Assembly: GCA_963971305.1 (NCBI GenBank)
Contig: OZ020305.1
Coordinates: 43,287,717 to 43,351,716, forward strand
Direction of reading: 5' to 3'
Origin: Arcuatula senhousia
Taxonomy: Eukaryota > Mollusca > Bivalvia > Mytilida > Mytilidae
DNA length: 64,000 nucleotides
Part shown: piece by piece, positions 14,601-25,800 of the stretch
Layout: each line of letters starts with the position of its first letter
Position numbering within the stretch: position 1 is the stretch's first letter
The notes under the pieces: model-generated
What the model was told of the DNA's origin: nothing
The model's database searches: none
The model's input: the letters and a program-made list of their open reading frames with translations, nothing else
Translations under genes and position numbers: made by a program

Positions 14601-17600
14601 GATTTAGGGTCCTAAGAGCCTTTAGTTCATATTAATTCACTTTTTGTTATGCTGTCTTGTGATTGTTTTTATCTGTTACATTTGGTTTGTACTTGATTTA
14701 TATATTTTTTGTTTCAAATATGCATGTTTTCATTTATAGTATTACAGATGTTCACTTTACAGCCTTCGGTAAAGCCTGAATCCCACGAGGGTGAATCGCT
14801 AGCAACTCTAGTCAAAGATCCCTACATTTTAATAGCCGCAGGTAAGATCAAGCCTTCATGCAATACAGATGATAATCTGTTTGAAACCAATATTAAACAT
14901 CACCACGATTCTAAGCACTAAAACAACCTAAAATCTCTGAATCGGACATAATCTACTTAACAATTCTTGTTTACACCAGACATTTTAGTTGTTTAGGAAG
15001 ATATGATTTCTAGTCCACTTTAGATAGTTAACCTTCACGTGTCAGGCGTATTATCTTGATTCACTCCTAGGAACACGCGAATCGATCCAGGTAATGTTTA
15101 CTTAACTCCGCAAAAGATTTCTCTTTTAATCAACTGCATCAACTTTATACTTACCAATGCAAATCGAATAAAATAACATAAAAAAAAATAATTAAGGATG
15201 CGCTCGTTCGAAAGATAAATTGTACGTTCGGCAAAAAATTGAATTGTCGAAAGAAGCCAGAGGCGGATCCAGAGATTCTGAAAAGAGGGGGCCCACTGAC
15301 TGGCCTAAGAGGGGGCCCGCTTTGGTCACGCTTCAATGATTTCCTATATATTCAACCAAATTTTTCCGCCAAAAGGGGGGGCCCGGGCCCCCCAGGGCCC
15401 CCCCCCCCCTGGATCCGCCTATGGAAGCAGAGGTACCAATGGGGTATCCGAATGTCAAAAGTCCGAAAGGGCAGAGACTAAACCAGTAAACACAAACAAG
15501 AACGGGACAAAAACAGACAACACGTAAAACATGGAAACACAAAACAACTGAATATCAATCAACAACGCGAACTCCAGTCGAAACAAGAGTGAACTCAGGT
15601 GCTCCGGAAGAGTAAGCAGTTCCTGCTTGCTATAGCACACCCGTCGCGTTGCCAATAGTCCATTCAGCGTGTCAAATCCAGTAAAGGAAGACAAAACAAC
15701 ACACTATGACAAACCAACATCTGCACTCATCTGAGAGATCGAAATCCCATATTTGTCTATAAGTGCATGATGTCTTCCGTAAAATTTCTTGAGTGAAGAC
15801 AGCAACCGAGGAGCAACATAACCCTGTGTGAGCAATTTTTGCGTCAGACGTGTCGCTCTGCTAAGGAAATCGATGTAAGTCCCGCACGCTCTGGAGTAAC
15901 GAATCAATTGAGATACGTAAACTCCATAAGCTGGAGCTGACGGAATATTGCTACACAAGAAGGGGAAGTTGACGATTGGAAAGTTGAAGTCATCACGTTT
16001 GTCATAGAGCCTTGTTGAAAGTCTTCCTTGAGAGTCAATTTCGAGATGTAGATCTAAATATGAAGCAGACTTCCTAGAATCCGTTGTGTCCTTTATCTCA
16101 AGCTCCTGTGGATATATGAGATGGAGAAAGTCACCAAATCGAGAATTGTTTAGTGAAAGGACATCATCAATATAACGGAACGTGAGGTTGAAAGAGAGAG
16201 CTAGTCTACGGTCTTTTTTGTCTAGAAGAGATTGCAAGAAGTCTGCTTCATATGAATGAAGAAACAAATCAGCAAGCAAAGGTGCACAATGAAACTCATG
16301 GAATTTAAAACATTTCCCCATTAACACAAATTGTAAATCAATTGTTAATGCAGAGATCGACTTCGGCTTTCCATACGGCATAAATTAGGGTTATGAAAAA
16401 TCCTTTACATGCTAGTAAAATTTTTTAGACTCTATTCGCCTGTATGAACTGTTAGTAAAATTACCTGTCTCGATACGCGTGTTCCTTAGAGGGTCTTGAT
16501 TAACTGCAAGTTGTATGACATCCATATTAAACATCACAGCGATTTTAATCACTAGAACAGTCAAAAAATCTCTGGATCAGATAGAATTTACTAAACAATT
16601 TTTGTTTACACTAGACATGTAGATTAGATTTAAAATGACAACAAAGTTCCAGACAATGAATTTTGCTACGCCTGACGCGCGTTTTGTCTATTCAAGGCTC
16701 ATCAGAGGCGCTATACCAAAAATAATGAAAAGCCAAACACTAAATAATTATGAAGAGCATAGAACGAAAAAAAAACCCCAAAAATACCAAACTGGGGAAC
16801 TAAATTAGAACTAATATGATCAACCTATGTCTGGGCTAGGAAGAACCTTAGGGTTAGACAATTTTAAAATTTAAACAGATAATTTTAAGCTTTGATGTGG
16901 CCTCCAACACAAAAGTGTTGGTGCCGGAGCGGGCTAACCTTGGGGAATTAAAACTCCACCAGCAGTATTAACATTCACAGAAGCTAGAAATACCCAAGAT
17001 ATGAGTTCTAGTTCAATTTCAATAGTTAACCTTTACGTGTCAGGCTTATTATCTTGATTGACTGCAAGGAAAATATACTGAATTTCCTAAAATACTGGAC
17101 ACACTGCGAATTCAGTAAATTCAGTAATTGAAATGTATTTTTTCTGTTCCAACGATAAATTTGTGACCGCTTCAACCAGAAAACTCTGTCAAAGGTTGTA
17201 AATGTGTGTTTATTTGTTTTACTCTTGATAATTGTTCTATGACCAATAATTGGTCTTTTGTTGATTACTCTTAGAAAGAATGGCTTTGCGTCATATGCGA
17301 ATAGCAATTTCATTCATATTTGGATTCTTCGATTCCCATTGTATTATAAATGTTATGTTATGTACACTTTAAATACCAGAAAAAGTGACGCTAACCTAAT
17401 AATTTGCCCATTTCGGTATCTATTTATAAGAAATTAACAAATTTTCACGAATAAACAACAAAATACATCTTCGATGCCACCATATATCAGACCTCGGCGC
17501 CACAAAACAACAAAACATCTTTAGTTTAAGAATATTTTGACCTTCCATAGAAAACACAATGAGTTGAGAATATACTCAGAGTTAATTTTGTTTTCAAGAT

Positions 17601-20600
17601 TTATGGAGCCTCAGGCAGATATCTTTTTAATGCATGGTTTAGTTTGCAAAACTATGCTTCCGAAAATATTCCATCATTCGCATTTGGTAAGTTTTTGTTT
17701 CACAAATTCTTATAATTCGCAATATCTCCCCAGGTTCCATAACATTTGCTAATATGGGTATCGCCATGATGGAGCCCTCTCTTCCAATATGGATGTATCA
17801 GACTATGGATGCACCTGAGTGGCAACAAGGTAAAGTAGTTCTACACAGTTTATTACAATTCAGTCGCAATATTGAAATATTTATTATTCTATTTTATTCA
17901 CAAGGTTGGGCAGAGCTTAAATTTCTCTGTCTTTTAGGTAAGATTTAAAGGTAGAATCCCGAAATAATTGACCCGTGACCAGCCCGGTCAATAAAATAGA
18001 GTAATAACTACCAGCAATTTCAATATCGTCATTTGCTATATGCAGCTGTTCAACTTGTCGGATAGAAGCAGCTTTATTATATTTGATTCTTGTTGGGTTT
18101 CAATCTCAACAAGAAAAAATAGGCAAAGACGATAATGTTTAAACCATATTAATATTACACAAATGATGAAAAATATATTTCTTAGAATTAACCTTTTTAA
18201 TGTAAAACATAAATACTCATTAAAAGATTGTAAGAGTTGTAGTCAATTTGTGGTAAACATTTTAAAATGCAGCCTGGTAAGGCTATTCTTATGAAATGCT
18301 CCTTATGAGAATGATTATAATCCAAATCTAGAGTGTAGTTTTCAAGCCATTTTTCTATTACTTGTAGGTGCTGCATTTTTACCAGCAAGTATATCCTATC
18401 TGATAGGAACGAACATATTTGGACCACTAGGTCATAAAATGGGCAGGTAATATATATATTACATTTTATATACGTGATTTTCTAACGAGTTAAGGCAAAA
18501 TTGTCCGACCTTTCCTATTCCTGTTTTTTCCAGTAGCAGTCAAAACTAGTGCTCCCGAATGGTCGATTGATATTAATTCCCTGTCCTGTTTCTCTCTTTA
18601 CGTCATTTTGCATTAGATGTGGGGCATAACGTTTAAAACGACGTTACGATAAAAAAAACCACCTGCAGAACACTAGAAATTCCGTCTGAACGTTGTAAAT
18701 GTTGATATCTTCTATCCCATTTGCGACATTTTTGGATGTATATCATTAGACAATACTCTAAATTTGCAACACTTTGACTATCATGTTTCTATTTGTACTT
18801 GGTGATGGAATTTAGCAATCAGACTGAAGCTAGAGTATTGTTTATTCCAAAGTCAGACTTCCCGTTATTTGTGAGTCTGACTTGGGATACATTTATTACA
18901 CTTTTTTTTTTCAAGATCATTTATGATTTGTATTTACTCTGGTTTCATCAGTTTTCGTGGGATACCAATTTTCGCAGAATGAATTCATCGTACTTTGCCT
19001 CATTTAGTCGCTTTTATAATTTGTTTAGTACTGCATAAAATTGCGTTGCGTGCAATATCAAACTACATTAATATTTTAAATGATATAAAACATTTGATGG
19101 TTTTTCAGATGGTTATCAGCAATGATTGGAATGATTGTCATTGGAATATCTCTTATATGTGTAAGTAATAAAAAATCATTGGAAAATTTAAACATTAGTT
19201 TTCACTTAGTAAAGGAAACATTTTAACGTTAATGGTTTAAACTCAAAAAACATAAAAGTACTGACATCACATCATATTTATCAAATGGCAAGGTTTGGGG
19301 AGAAAGCCTGGTAAACAAACTAAGAATAATGTGAAGAAGCAGAACATATGACACTGCAACAACAATGATAAATTTTCAGTCCATTACACCATTATGAAAA
19401 CAGGAATGGTTGCATAGGTCAATGTACCCGTGTTTAATCTATAGCAAAGTGGACAAAATATTGAAAGAAACTGACACCAATAAAGGATTTAAATATTTGA
19501 AACTCATTTCAGTAACAATTTTTTTCTATTTCAGATACCTTTCTCAAAAAATATTTACCATTTAATAGCGCCAAATTTTGGATTAGGATTCGCTATTGGT
19601 GAGTTTGCTTGATTTCATATAACTTATGTATCATTCAATGAAGTTATATTTTAAAATCATGGAAAAAAGTTATCCAAATAACACATGATGTGTAGATTAA
19701 ACTCTGAAAAATCAGATATTGTTGAGAGTATTCATGCTCTGTTTGGGAAAAGAATTACCTATTAACAATTTACAGACAAAATATCATTTTACAACTTCGG
19801 TGCCACTGTTTTACACTCTGAAAAAAAAGAACCACCATTTTGAAAGGCCCAAATGCTGTTTCTGCGTCACTTTGTTGATACCATACTTATCAATATCATG
19901 GCTTCGGGTTTTATTGTTGTAAAGATCTTAAATTTAGATGTGGAAGACAAATATATGGTATCAAAATACAAGCTTTAAAACACACACATTAGCTTAGAAG
20001 GAGTAGAAAATTCATAGTTTTACTTTTTACACGATTATTTATATACCATCTTCCATACACATAGGATACTAAACATTATTAACGTGATATTCGAAATGCA
20101 GATCGAAGCTTTCGTAAAAATACAATATAAACCGAAATCATGCAAAAGTTTTTCTTTTCGCACTCTATTCCAGGAATGGTCGATTCTGCCATAATGCCTC
20201 ATATGGGATACTTGATAGACCTAAAGCATATGTCTGTATATGGTAGTTTAATGTTATTATATAAACATGTACATTCTGTCAACCATGATGCCTCATACGA
20301 GATCTTTGGTATTTTAGATTGTGATATTATAATGTATATTCTGTTTTAGGAATACTTGATTCCACCATGATGCCTCACATGGGATACTTGGTATTTTAGA
20401 TCATGATATTAAAATTTATATTCTGTTTTAGGAATGGTTGATTCCACCATGATGCCTCATATGGGATACTTAGTAGACCTGAGGCACGTTTCTGTCTATG
20501 GTAGTGTTTATGCCATAGCCGACGTGGCGTTCTGTGTAGGATTTGCTGTCGGTGAGTATTAACCATGGGTTTGCTAATAAACCTTATTCACACTGCCGTT

Positions 20601-22131
20601 CATAATATGAGTTTATATCGTAAAAAAGAGTGCCTCTGATAAGTATTGAATAGACGAAACGCGCGTCCGGTGTAGCCAAATTTATTTTCTGGAACTTTGT
20701 TGTAATTAACATATCTACAAATTTAAGAGAAGTTTAGCTAAATTTCAAGTCATTTTATATTTTCTCTTCTATATATAAGCAGTAAAGTTGCTAGATACCC
20801 TCGTACATTTGGAAACCTGAGTAGCTATCTTGATATGATTTTTAAGAGTTACTAATATTTTGATGCATAATATATTTCTCTTTTGTTTCAGGCCCTGCTT
20901 TAAGTGGTACAATTGTAAAAGACATGGGCTTTAATTGGTATGTAATAGTTGGAAAGGTTGTTTACTCCATTTTTGTTCATGATAATATCTTAGAGTTTGT
21001 AACTATTTCTCCTTACATGTTTATATATATATATGTGTGTGTTTTGAAAGTCGTGTGTAAATGCCATGGTCTAAATAATGTAAATGGAAAATAAAACAAC
21101 TATTACATTATATGAGCTGTCAGAAGATATGTTTTTAAATGGTATGACTCGGATGGCATTTGAAACAATAAATTTAACTGTTAGTGCTGGATGTGCATAT
21201 TTCAGAAGAATTTTACTTTAAGTAGAAAATCGCCAAAAAATATAGTCGATGATCAGTGCCTTATGTCTTTACATTTACATTTGAATTCAACAATATGTCT
21301 TTGATAAAAAATGTCTAATTATATCTTTTAAAACAGGATGCTTTGGATTATTGCCATCATAAATGTGCTTTATGCCCCACTGTTAATATTTATTCGAGAT
21401 CCACCTGGCAAAGAAGAGAAAATGGTAAGTACTTTATAGACACAAATGAGTACAGATGATATAATTAACTATATCTTAAGTCTCTATGACTACAACTAGT
21501 TCTGTTTTGCATATGTGTACAGCTATGAATTGAAAAACTATATTTTGTTAAGTACACAAGTTTACTCTACGTAAAAGAAAAATAACGAAATAATATAAAA
21601 GTGTTGCCGTCCATAATAATCAATGATAAAACTAAAACCATTTGCGATATTCTAAGGGAGACAATCTGAACCATTATTGTTCTTATATGGTATCATTGAT
21701 ACTATCACAATATGGACACACCAATGTTTGTCTTAAAAACTTTAAAAGCTTAATTTACGATTATAATTTACAAAATTCTATATTTGCTAGAGATAGTAAT
21801 GTAAATAGTAATTGTTCATTTCAGTTCCCTATCATCTTAAATAAAATATTTATGACGCCAATTTTGCAAAATTTGTTTTTAAAATAACTCAAATGATGTT
21901 AAGGAAATTAGACATATAGGTAAATAAATGTTTTCATGAAACAATAAAATATTTGTTTTAAATCCGTATGAAATAGAATAAATGTCTCATTTAATCATTT
22001 TTTTATATTTGCTTTTTGTGTTGTAGTCGTTGATTTTGAATGATAAATGTCCAGTGAAATACGTCACGTACAATCAGACTGACAAGAGTAATGTGACGTC
22101 AGATGATGAACAATACTATGAAGACTACTAG
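8641..22131 (+). CDS. SLC18A (VMAT-like): Vesicular monoamine transporter (SLC18A family), 15 coding exons, 505 aa, complete
   Basis: Proton-coupled antiporter that loads monoamines into synaptic and dense-core vesicles. Coding exons: 8641-8773, 9395-9701, 10343-10401, 11128-11211, 11658-11750, 12448-12537, 14740-14841, 17734-17829, 18368-18446, 19109-19160, 19535-19598, 20432-20551, 20892-20937, 21337-21424, 22027-22131. All junctions are GT-AG and the sum is 1,518 nt, in frame. Major-facilitator fold. TM1 holds ALFLDNMLL with Asp37, the amine-binding Asp position. The luminal loop (about 45-130) has five N-glycosylation sequons and two Cys. [60 protein letters not shown] and [20 protein letters not shown] are near-identical to vertebrate VMATs from memory. 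The short acidic C-terminus ends YYEDY. The length is close to the human proteins (about 510-525). The start is the first in-frame ATG after an acceptor; a second Met follows at residue 12. VAChT is the alternative family, but VMAT fits better. Confidence 0.95.
8812..9060. repeat. Dispersed repeat, second copy, in VMAT intron 1
   Basis: Second copy of the unit at 7295-7455, about 75-80% similar by eye. It starts just after the exon 1 donor region. No coding potential seen. Confidence 0.6.
10411..10646. repeat. 26-bp minisatellite in VMAT intron 3
   Basis: About nine copies of a 26-bp unit (core ACTCTGAAACTTTATTCCCA). It starts three bases after the GTAAGT donor of exon 3. Copies are nearly identical, with TTATTCCC and TTATACCC variants. 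Confidence 0.9.
11935..12345 (-). mobile_element. LINE (non-LTR retrotransposon) C-terminal fragment
   Basis: The minus strand, with frame breaks, encodes [40 protein letters not shown] and [12 protein letters not shown] pieces. This is the typical end of mollusc and flatworm non-LTR reverse transcriptases. It lies in VMAT intron 5, antisense to the gene. Several frameshifts make it dead. A TTAC microsatellite (11910-11930) marks one end. Confidence 0.7.
15255..15425. mobile_element. Short inverted-repeat element with poly-G/C core
   Basis: AGGCGGATCC near 15259 and GGATCCGCCT near 15412 form inverted ends of an about 165-bp element. It contains GGGGGCCC blocks and long G and C runs. It lies next to the reverse-transcriptase tail in VMAT intron 7. 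Similar ends are common in marine invertebrate MITEs. Confidence 0.6.
15440..16400 (-). mobile_element. Reverse-transcriptase element, 5'-truncated (YIDD box), with 3' tail
   Basis: An open frame at 15704-16381 encodes the C-terminal half of a reverse transcriptase. It has [17 protein letters not shown], then FRYIDDVLS with the catalytic YIDD, then YLDLHLEID and [15 protein letters not shown] motifs common in bivalve, cnidarian and fish repeats. The N-terminal part is missing and the sequence before CAPLL is scrambled, so this copy is dead. The 3' tail (15440-15703) recurs at several places in the window. The motif order is closest to Penelope-like elements, but the class is not certain. It lies in VMAT intron 7. 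Confidence 0.75.
16622..16985. repeat. Dispersed repeat with GACGCGCGTTTTGTCTA motif
   Basis: Contains the block CTACGCCTGACGCGCGTTTTGTCTATTC. A diverged copy of this block lies in the other orientation at 20625-20710 (GAATAGACGAAACGCGCGTC). The rest (GTGTTGGTGCCGGAGCGGGC) is unique in the window. It interrupts a duplicated segment (see findings). Confidence 0.5.
20174..20431 (+). pseudogene. Decayed tandem copies of the start of VMAT exon 12
   Basis: Three degenerate copies of the first 40-77 nt of exon 12 precede the real exon. Copy A (20174-about 20250) has an acceptor and reads [20 protein letters not shown], but then loses the rest of the exon. A second, worse copy covers about 20268-20349. 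A third (20350-20431) has acceptor and exon start but runs into an in-frame TAG at once. The last two form an 82-bp direct repeat of exon start plus intron end (TATATTCTGTTTTAG). None has a usable donor in the right place, so they look like pseudoexons. Confidence 0.8.
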
Positions 22132-22859
22132 GATGACATGGATGACGAAGCCCATTTATTATTCTTATGTCAATGAGATTAAAACAATTACTTGTCATTT
22201 AAGTTTTACATGTAAGTACATGAATGTGATAAATGAATTGTGTACATTTGGTATAAACTAATGTTTAACACCAAAAACATATATAAAAACATATGTATGT
22301 GCAATAAAGGCTTCACTTTGAGATTAAAATAAAATTTAAATGTAAAACTATTAAATGATCATTGTTTCAGTATTTATATGGTTGTTAAATATTTGATATA
22401 TAAATATATATATACTAGTCAGTAAATTGCAATATAAATCTAGTTGTTCGTTTTTCTTATTGTTGAAATACTACAAACTTGTAATGGAAGCGGGGCTACA
22501 TTTCAGTAACCTTGTCGTCCGTCTGTCTCCTCATTTCTCCCCTACTCAGCTTATACCAGGATGGGCTGAATTTTTCGGATAGTCGAGTTGTGTGGTACTG
22601 TATGCAATGCACTTCATCTGGCAACCTCTTTACTGATACAGTAGACAATATAATTCATGAGATATCAGCATAATGCAAAGCTTGCCTGACTAGCAAGTAG
22701 TCTATTGTGAACTGATCAGTAGCTTTAAGATAAGATGAGAATACAAAATTGAGCAATTATATTAATATCTTTATTATTTGTAGAAAAATGTGAACAACAA
22801 ATGTATTTATTTGTAAAATATCAAACGTATCCACTGCGCGATAATAGTATAACAGTGTT
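22132..22859. other. Convergent intergenic region between VMAT and the beta-lactamase-like gene
   Basis: Holds the 3' ends of both genes. The VMAT-side AATAAA is at 22303. On the minus strand, AATAAA (plus TTTATT, 22806-22811) lies about 50 nt past the stop of the beta-lactamase-like gene. A short TA-rich run (22390-22425) sits between them. I see no gene here. Confidence 0.5.
22303..22308 (+). terminator. Candidate polyadenylation signal of the VMAT gene
   Basis: AATAAA lies 172 nt after the VMAT stop codon, and the following stretch is T/G-containing. It is the first canonical hexamer in the 3' flank. Others may also be used. Confidence 0.5.
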
Positions 22860-25800
22860 CTATGGATTTCTGCTTCTCGTACGAACTTTGTTTGCGCTCT
22901 TTGGTGCTATAAAGTTTTCTTTTGGTTTATCAGCTGTCGTAGGTTCTTCAGTACCCGATTGACTTTGAGAGTCAGTCGAAGGAAGTTCAGTTGGGTCTAC
23001 GACTGGCCTTGTTGTAACATTGCTGCTTGTTCCTTCTGGTCCTGGTATTTTAGCTTTTATCTCCTGTTTTATGACAGGTTTTGCGCTTTTACTTGTCGAT
23101 TTTGGTACTGTTTCAGCTGCATTACTTTCAGATTGAGATGGATTGACCTCTAGTTTTGAAGACTTAGATGTTTTAGGAGGAGACGTTTTGTCTGTGTTTA
23201 TACCAGGAGAATCACTTTGCGAAGACTCAATTTTCGAAGGCTCTAGTTTAATATCTTCTTTCTTGACGATTTTATCATTAGTGCCAGAAGGTAATGTCTT
23301 TTTTGCTGATTTTTCTACAGATTTTGAAGATTGAATGTTCTCATTTACTGTTGATGAATCTGGGGACTTTTGTGTTTTTCCACGAGTCCTTTGTTTTGGT
23401 TTGGTTTCTGGCTGAACATTTGAATTCGTAGAACGTGTTGAAGATTCTTTTGGTCTTTCTGTTGGTGTCTCATGTGGGAGAATATCATCGTAAGTTGAAT
23501 TACCAAGCATAGGATCGCTTACGGTGGGTATGGTAGGTCCCTGAATCCGTTTGAATATTGGAGGATCTTTAGGTTCAAGTGTCGGAATTCTCATTTTATC
23601 AATAACTCCATTTGTTTCCTTAAATTGGACTGTCCCAAAATTTATAAGCATTGCAGCTATTCCATCAGTTTCGAAATAAAATTCATCTTTCATCTTTTTA
23701 GGATAAAGAATAAGATCCACATATCCAAATTCAGCAATAAGTTTATTTGAAGTGTTCGTATTACTTTCTTCATCAAGAATAAACATTTCAATTCTACCAT
23801 AAGCCGGATTTTCATACACTCCTAGATAATCATCGAGGTTTCTCTTAGGTTTTAAATCTTTATTAATTACTGGCTTGGTTCGTTGCTTCTTCTTTGGGAA
23901 CCATGGTTCGGGGAATGAACAAATGAGAGTTGAATTAAGCCATGGTGTCTCCCCTAGGTACATATCGGCCAGGTACTGGTGTAGACTGTACCTATAAAAG
24001 AAGTCTTCGTCATCACCTGTCATGGCGGTGTAGATCCCAAGGTCCATATCGGGGAATAGTGTTATCATGTTCTTGTATCCCCACGATGATCCTGTATGGG
24101 TCAACATGTTGTACCCTGAAATGTAGTACGAAATCATGTGAAATGAAATTTCAGGACCGGACCCAGTTTCACGAAAAATCGTAAATGAAAAATTTTACTT
24201 AGGTGTAAATTGCGATGATTTTGCTTAGCCGATGCTATAATTCACATCACTTGAGAATTTTTTTTTACGAAATGACCTACTAGATATTTGAATTGCAGAA
24301 TAAGCTGTATTAAAATACATAGTAATTGGTCTGGTATTTTGCATGAAGGCAAAGTTAAATGTTATGTAATATTTTACTTGTCTTATATTATTATGCACAA
24401 GTTGTAAAATGTGCGACAACCACACAATTCACATTAATCACATGTATGCTTTTGACTGAGAAGTAACCAAATTCTTATCGGTTAATAAATATGCCTTTGA
24501 AGAAACCTGGTGAATATAACGACTTTGAATTAAAACAATCGGATTTTTTATTCAAACAATTGTATCTGTTACATTTCATTTGATACGAACCTCTGTAGTG
24601 TCCTGTTCGCCATCCCATGGCGTACCCAGTTTGGCTGAAGGTCTCTGGTACGTTTGGTTTAGTAAAGTATTTAGATATTGAGGAAAGTGTAAGAGGGTTC
24701 TCTGGTTTGTGTGTGTCTGTTAAAGCATCCTCGGACATGACGCGTTTCCCATCTTGGTTTTTACCCTTGCTTAGTTGGAACATCAACCACTTTGCCATAT
24801 CTACTGCACTGCTTAATATACAGTTAGCACCACATAGATCACTCCATCGTCTAAAAGGGTAAGATAATATATAATTAAATGGTATTATAGGGCAAGATCA
24901 TAGCAAAAGAAGGTATTTGTATAAAAAAAATTGGAAGTTATGAAAGAAACAAAACAAAAACATACGTATTTCAACATATTAAAAAGATAACAAGAAAACA
25001 TTTAAAAGGAAATTTTGACCTTGCTTTAACTTCTTAAACTTGCGGTCAAGGCCATATATTTTATTTGACCATTTTACCCTTTCTGTTATAACTTTTACAA
25101 AATCTACAAAGTTTTTTTTTTATGAAACCATTCTTGGTATGCATTGTTACAAAAGAAGGGAAGTACTCGTTTCCGAAAGTTTGAAGAAAAAAGTATGATC
25201 CCGCTTTAAAGTATCAATCTAAGAATTCCGAAATTGGTATAATATAGAATGGATATGGTGAGCTGCAAAGTTAGAAAGGGTGTCCGTGTGCCAACAGTGA
25301 TGAAAATCATCTTTTTAAAGCCATTGACACCGGAAAATCCAGCATGGGGTTTAGCTGGAATCGAACCCATACTCTGTCATCTATGGCAACTTCGCCTGCA
25401 CTAGACCACTAGACCACCTAGGCTAGATTAAAATCTAGCTTTCGGTTGCCTAGTTAAGCCTCCTCGTAGACAATCTAAGGTTGTAACACAGTACACGATG
25501 AACATTAGGTGGGTAGGGAGAGAAAGATAGAGAATTGGATCGCAACTAGTATAGTAATATAAGCATATATATGAGAAATGGTGTTGCGTACAGCTCTGTA
25601 AAGTAATTGGTATAATATAGAATGGATATGGTGAGCTGCAAAGTTAGAAAGGGTGTCCGTGTGCCAACAGTGATGAAAATCATCTTTTTAAAGCCATTGA
25701 CACCGGAAAATCCAGCATGGGGTTGAGCTGGAATCGAACCCATACTCTGTCATCTATGGCAACTTCGCCTGCACTGTGTCCAGCGCCCTAGACCACTAGA

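Noticed and set aside
8641..22131. Vesicular acetylcholine transporter
   Set aside because: Same superfamily, but the recalled signature segments (TM1 loop, [27 protein letters not shown]-terminal KEEKM) agree better with VMAT1/2.
22959..23334. Plus-strand frames over the tail of the beta-lactamase-like gene
   Set aside because: Antisense shadows of a low-complexity Ser/Lys/Pro coding region; no own features.
25350..25430. tRNA gene
   Set aside because: A- and B-box-like motifs are present, but I cannot fold a convincing cloverleaf with acceptor stem. The unit is duplicated and flanked by a target duplication, so a tRNA-derived retroposon fits better.
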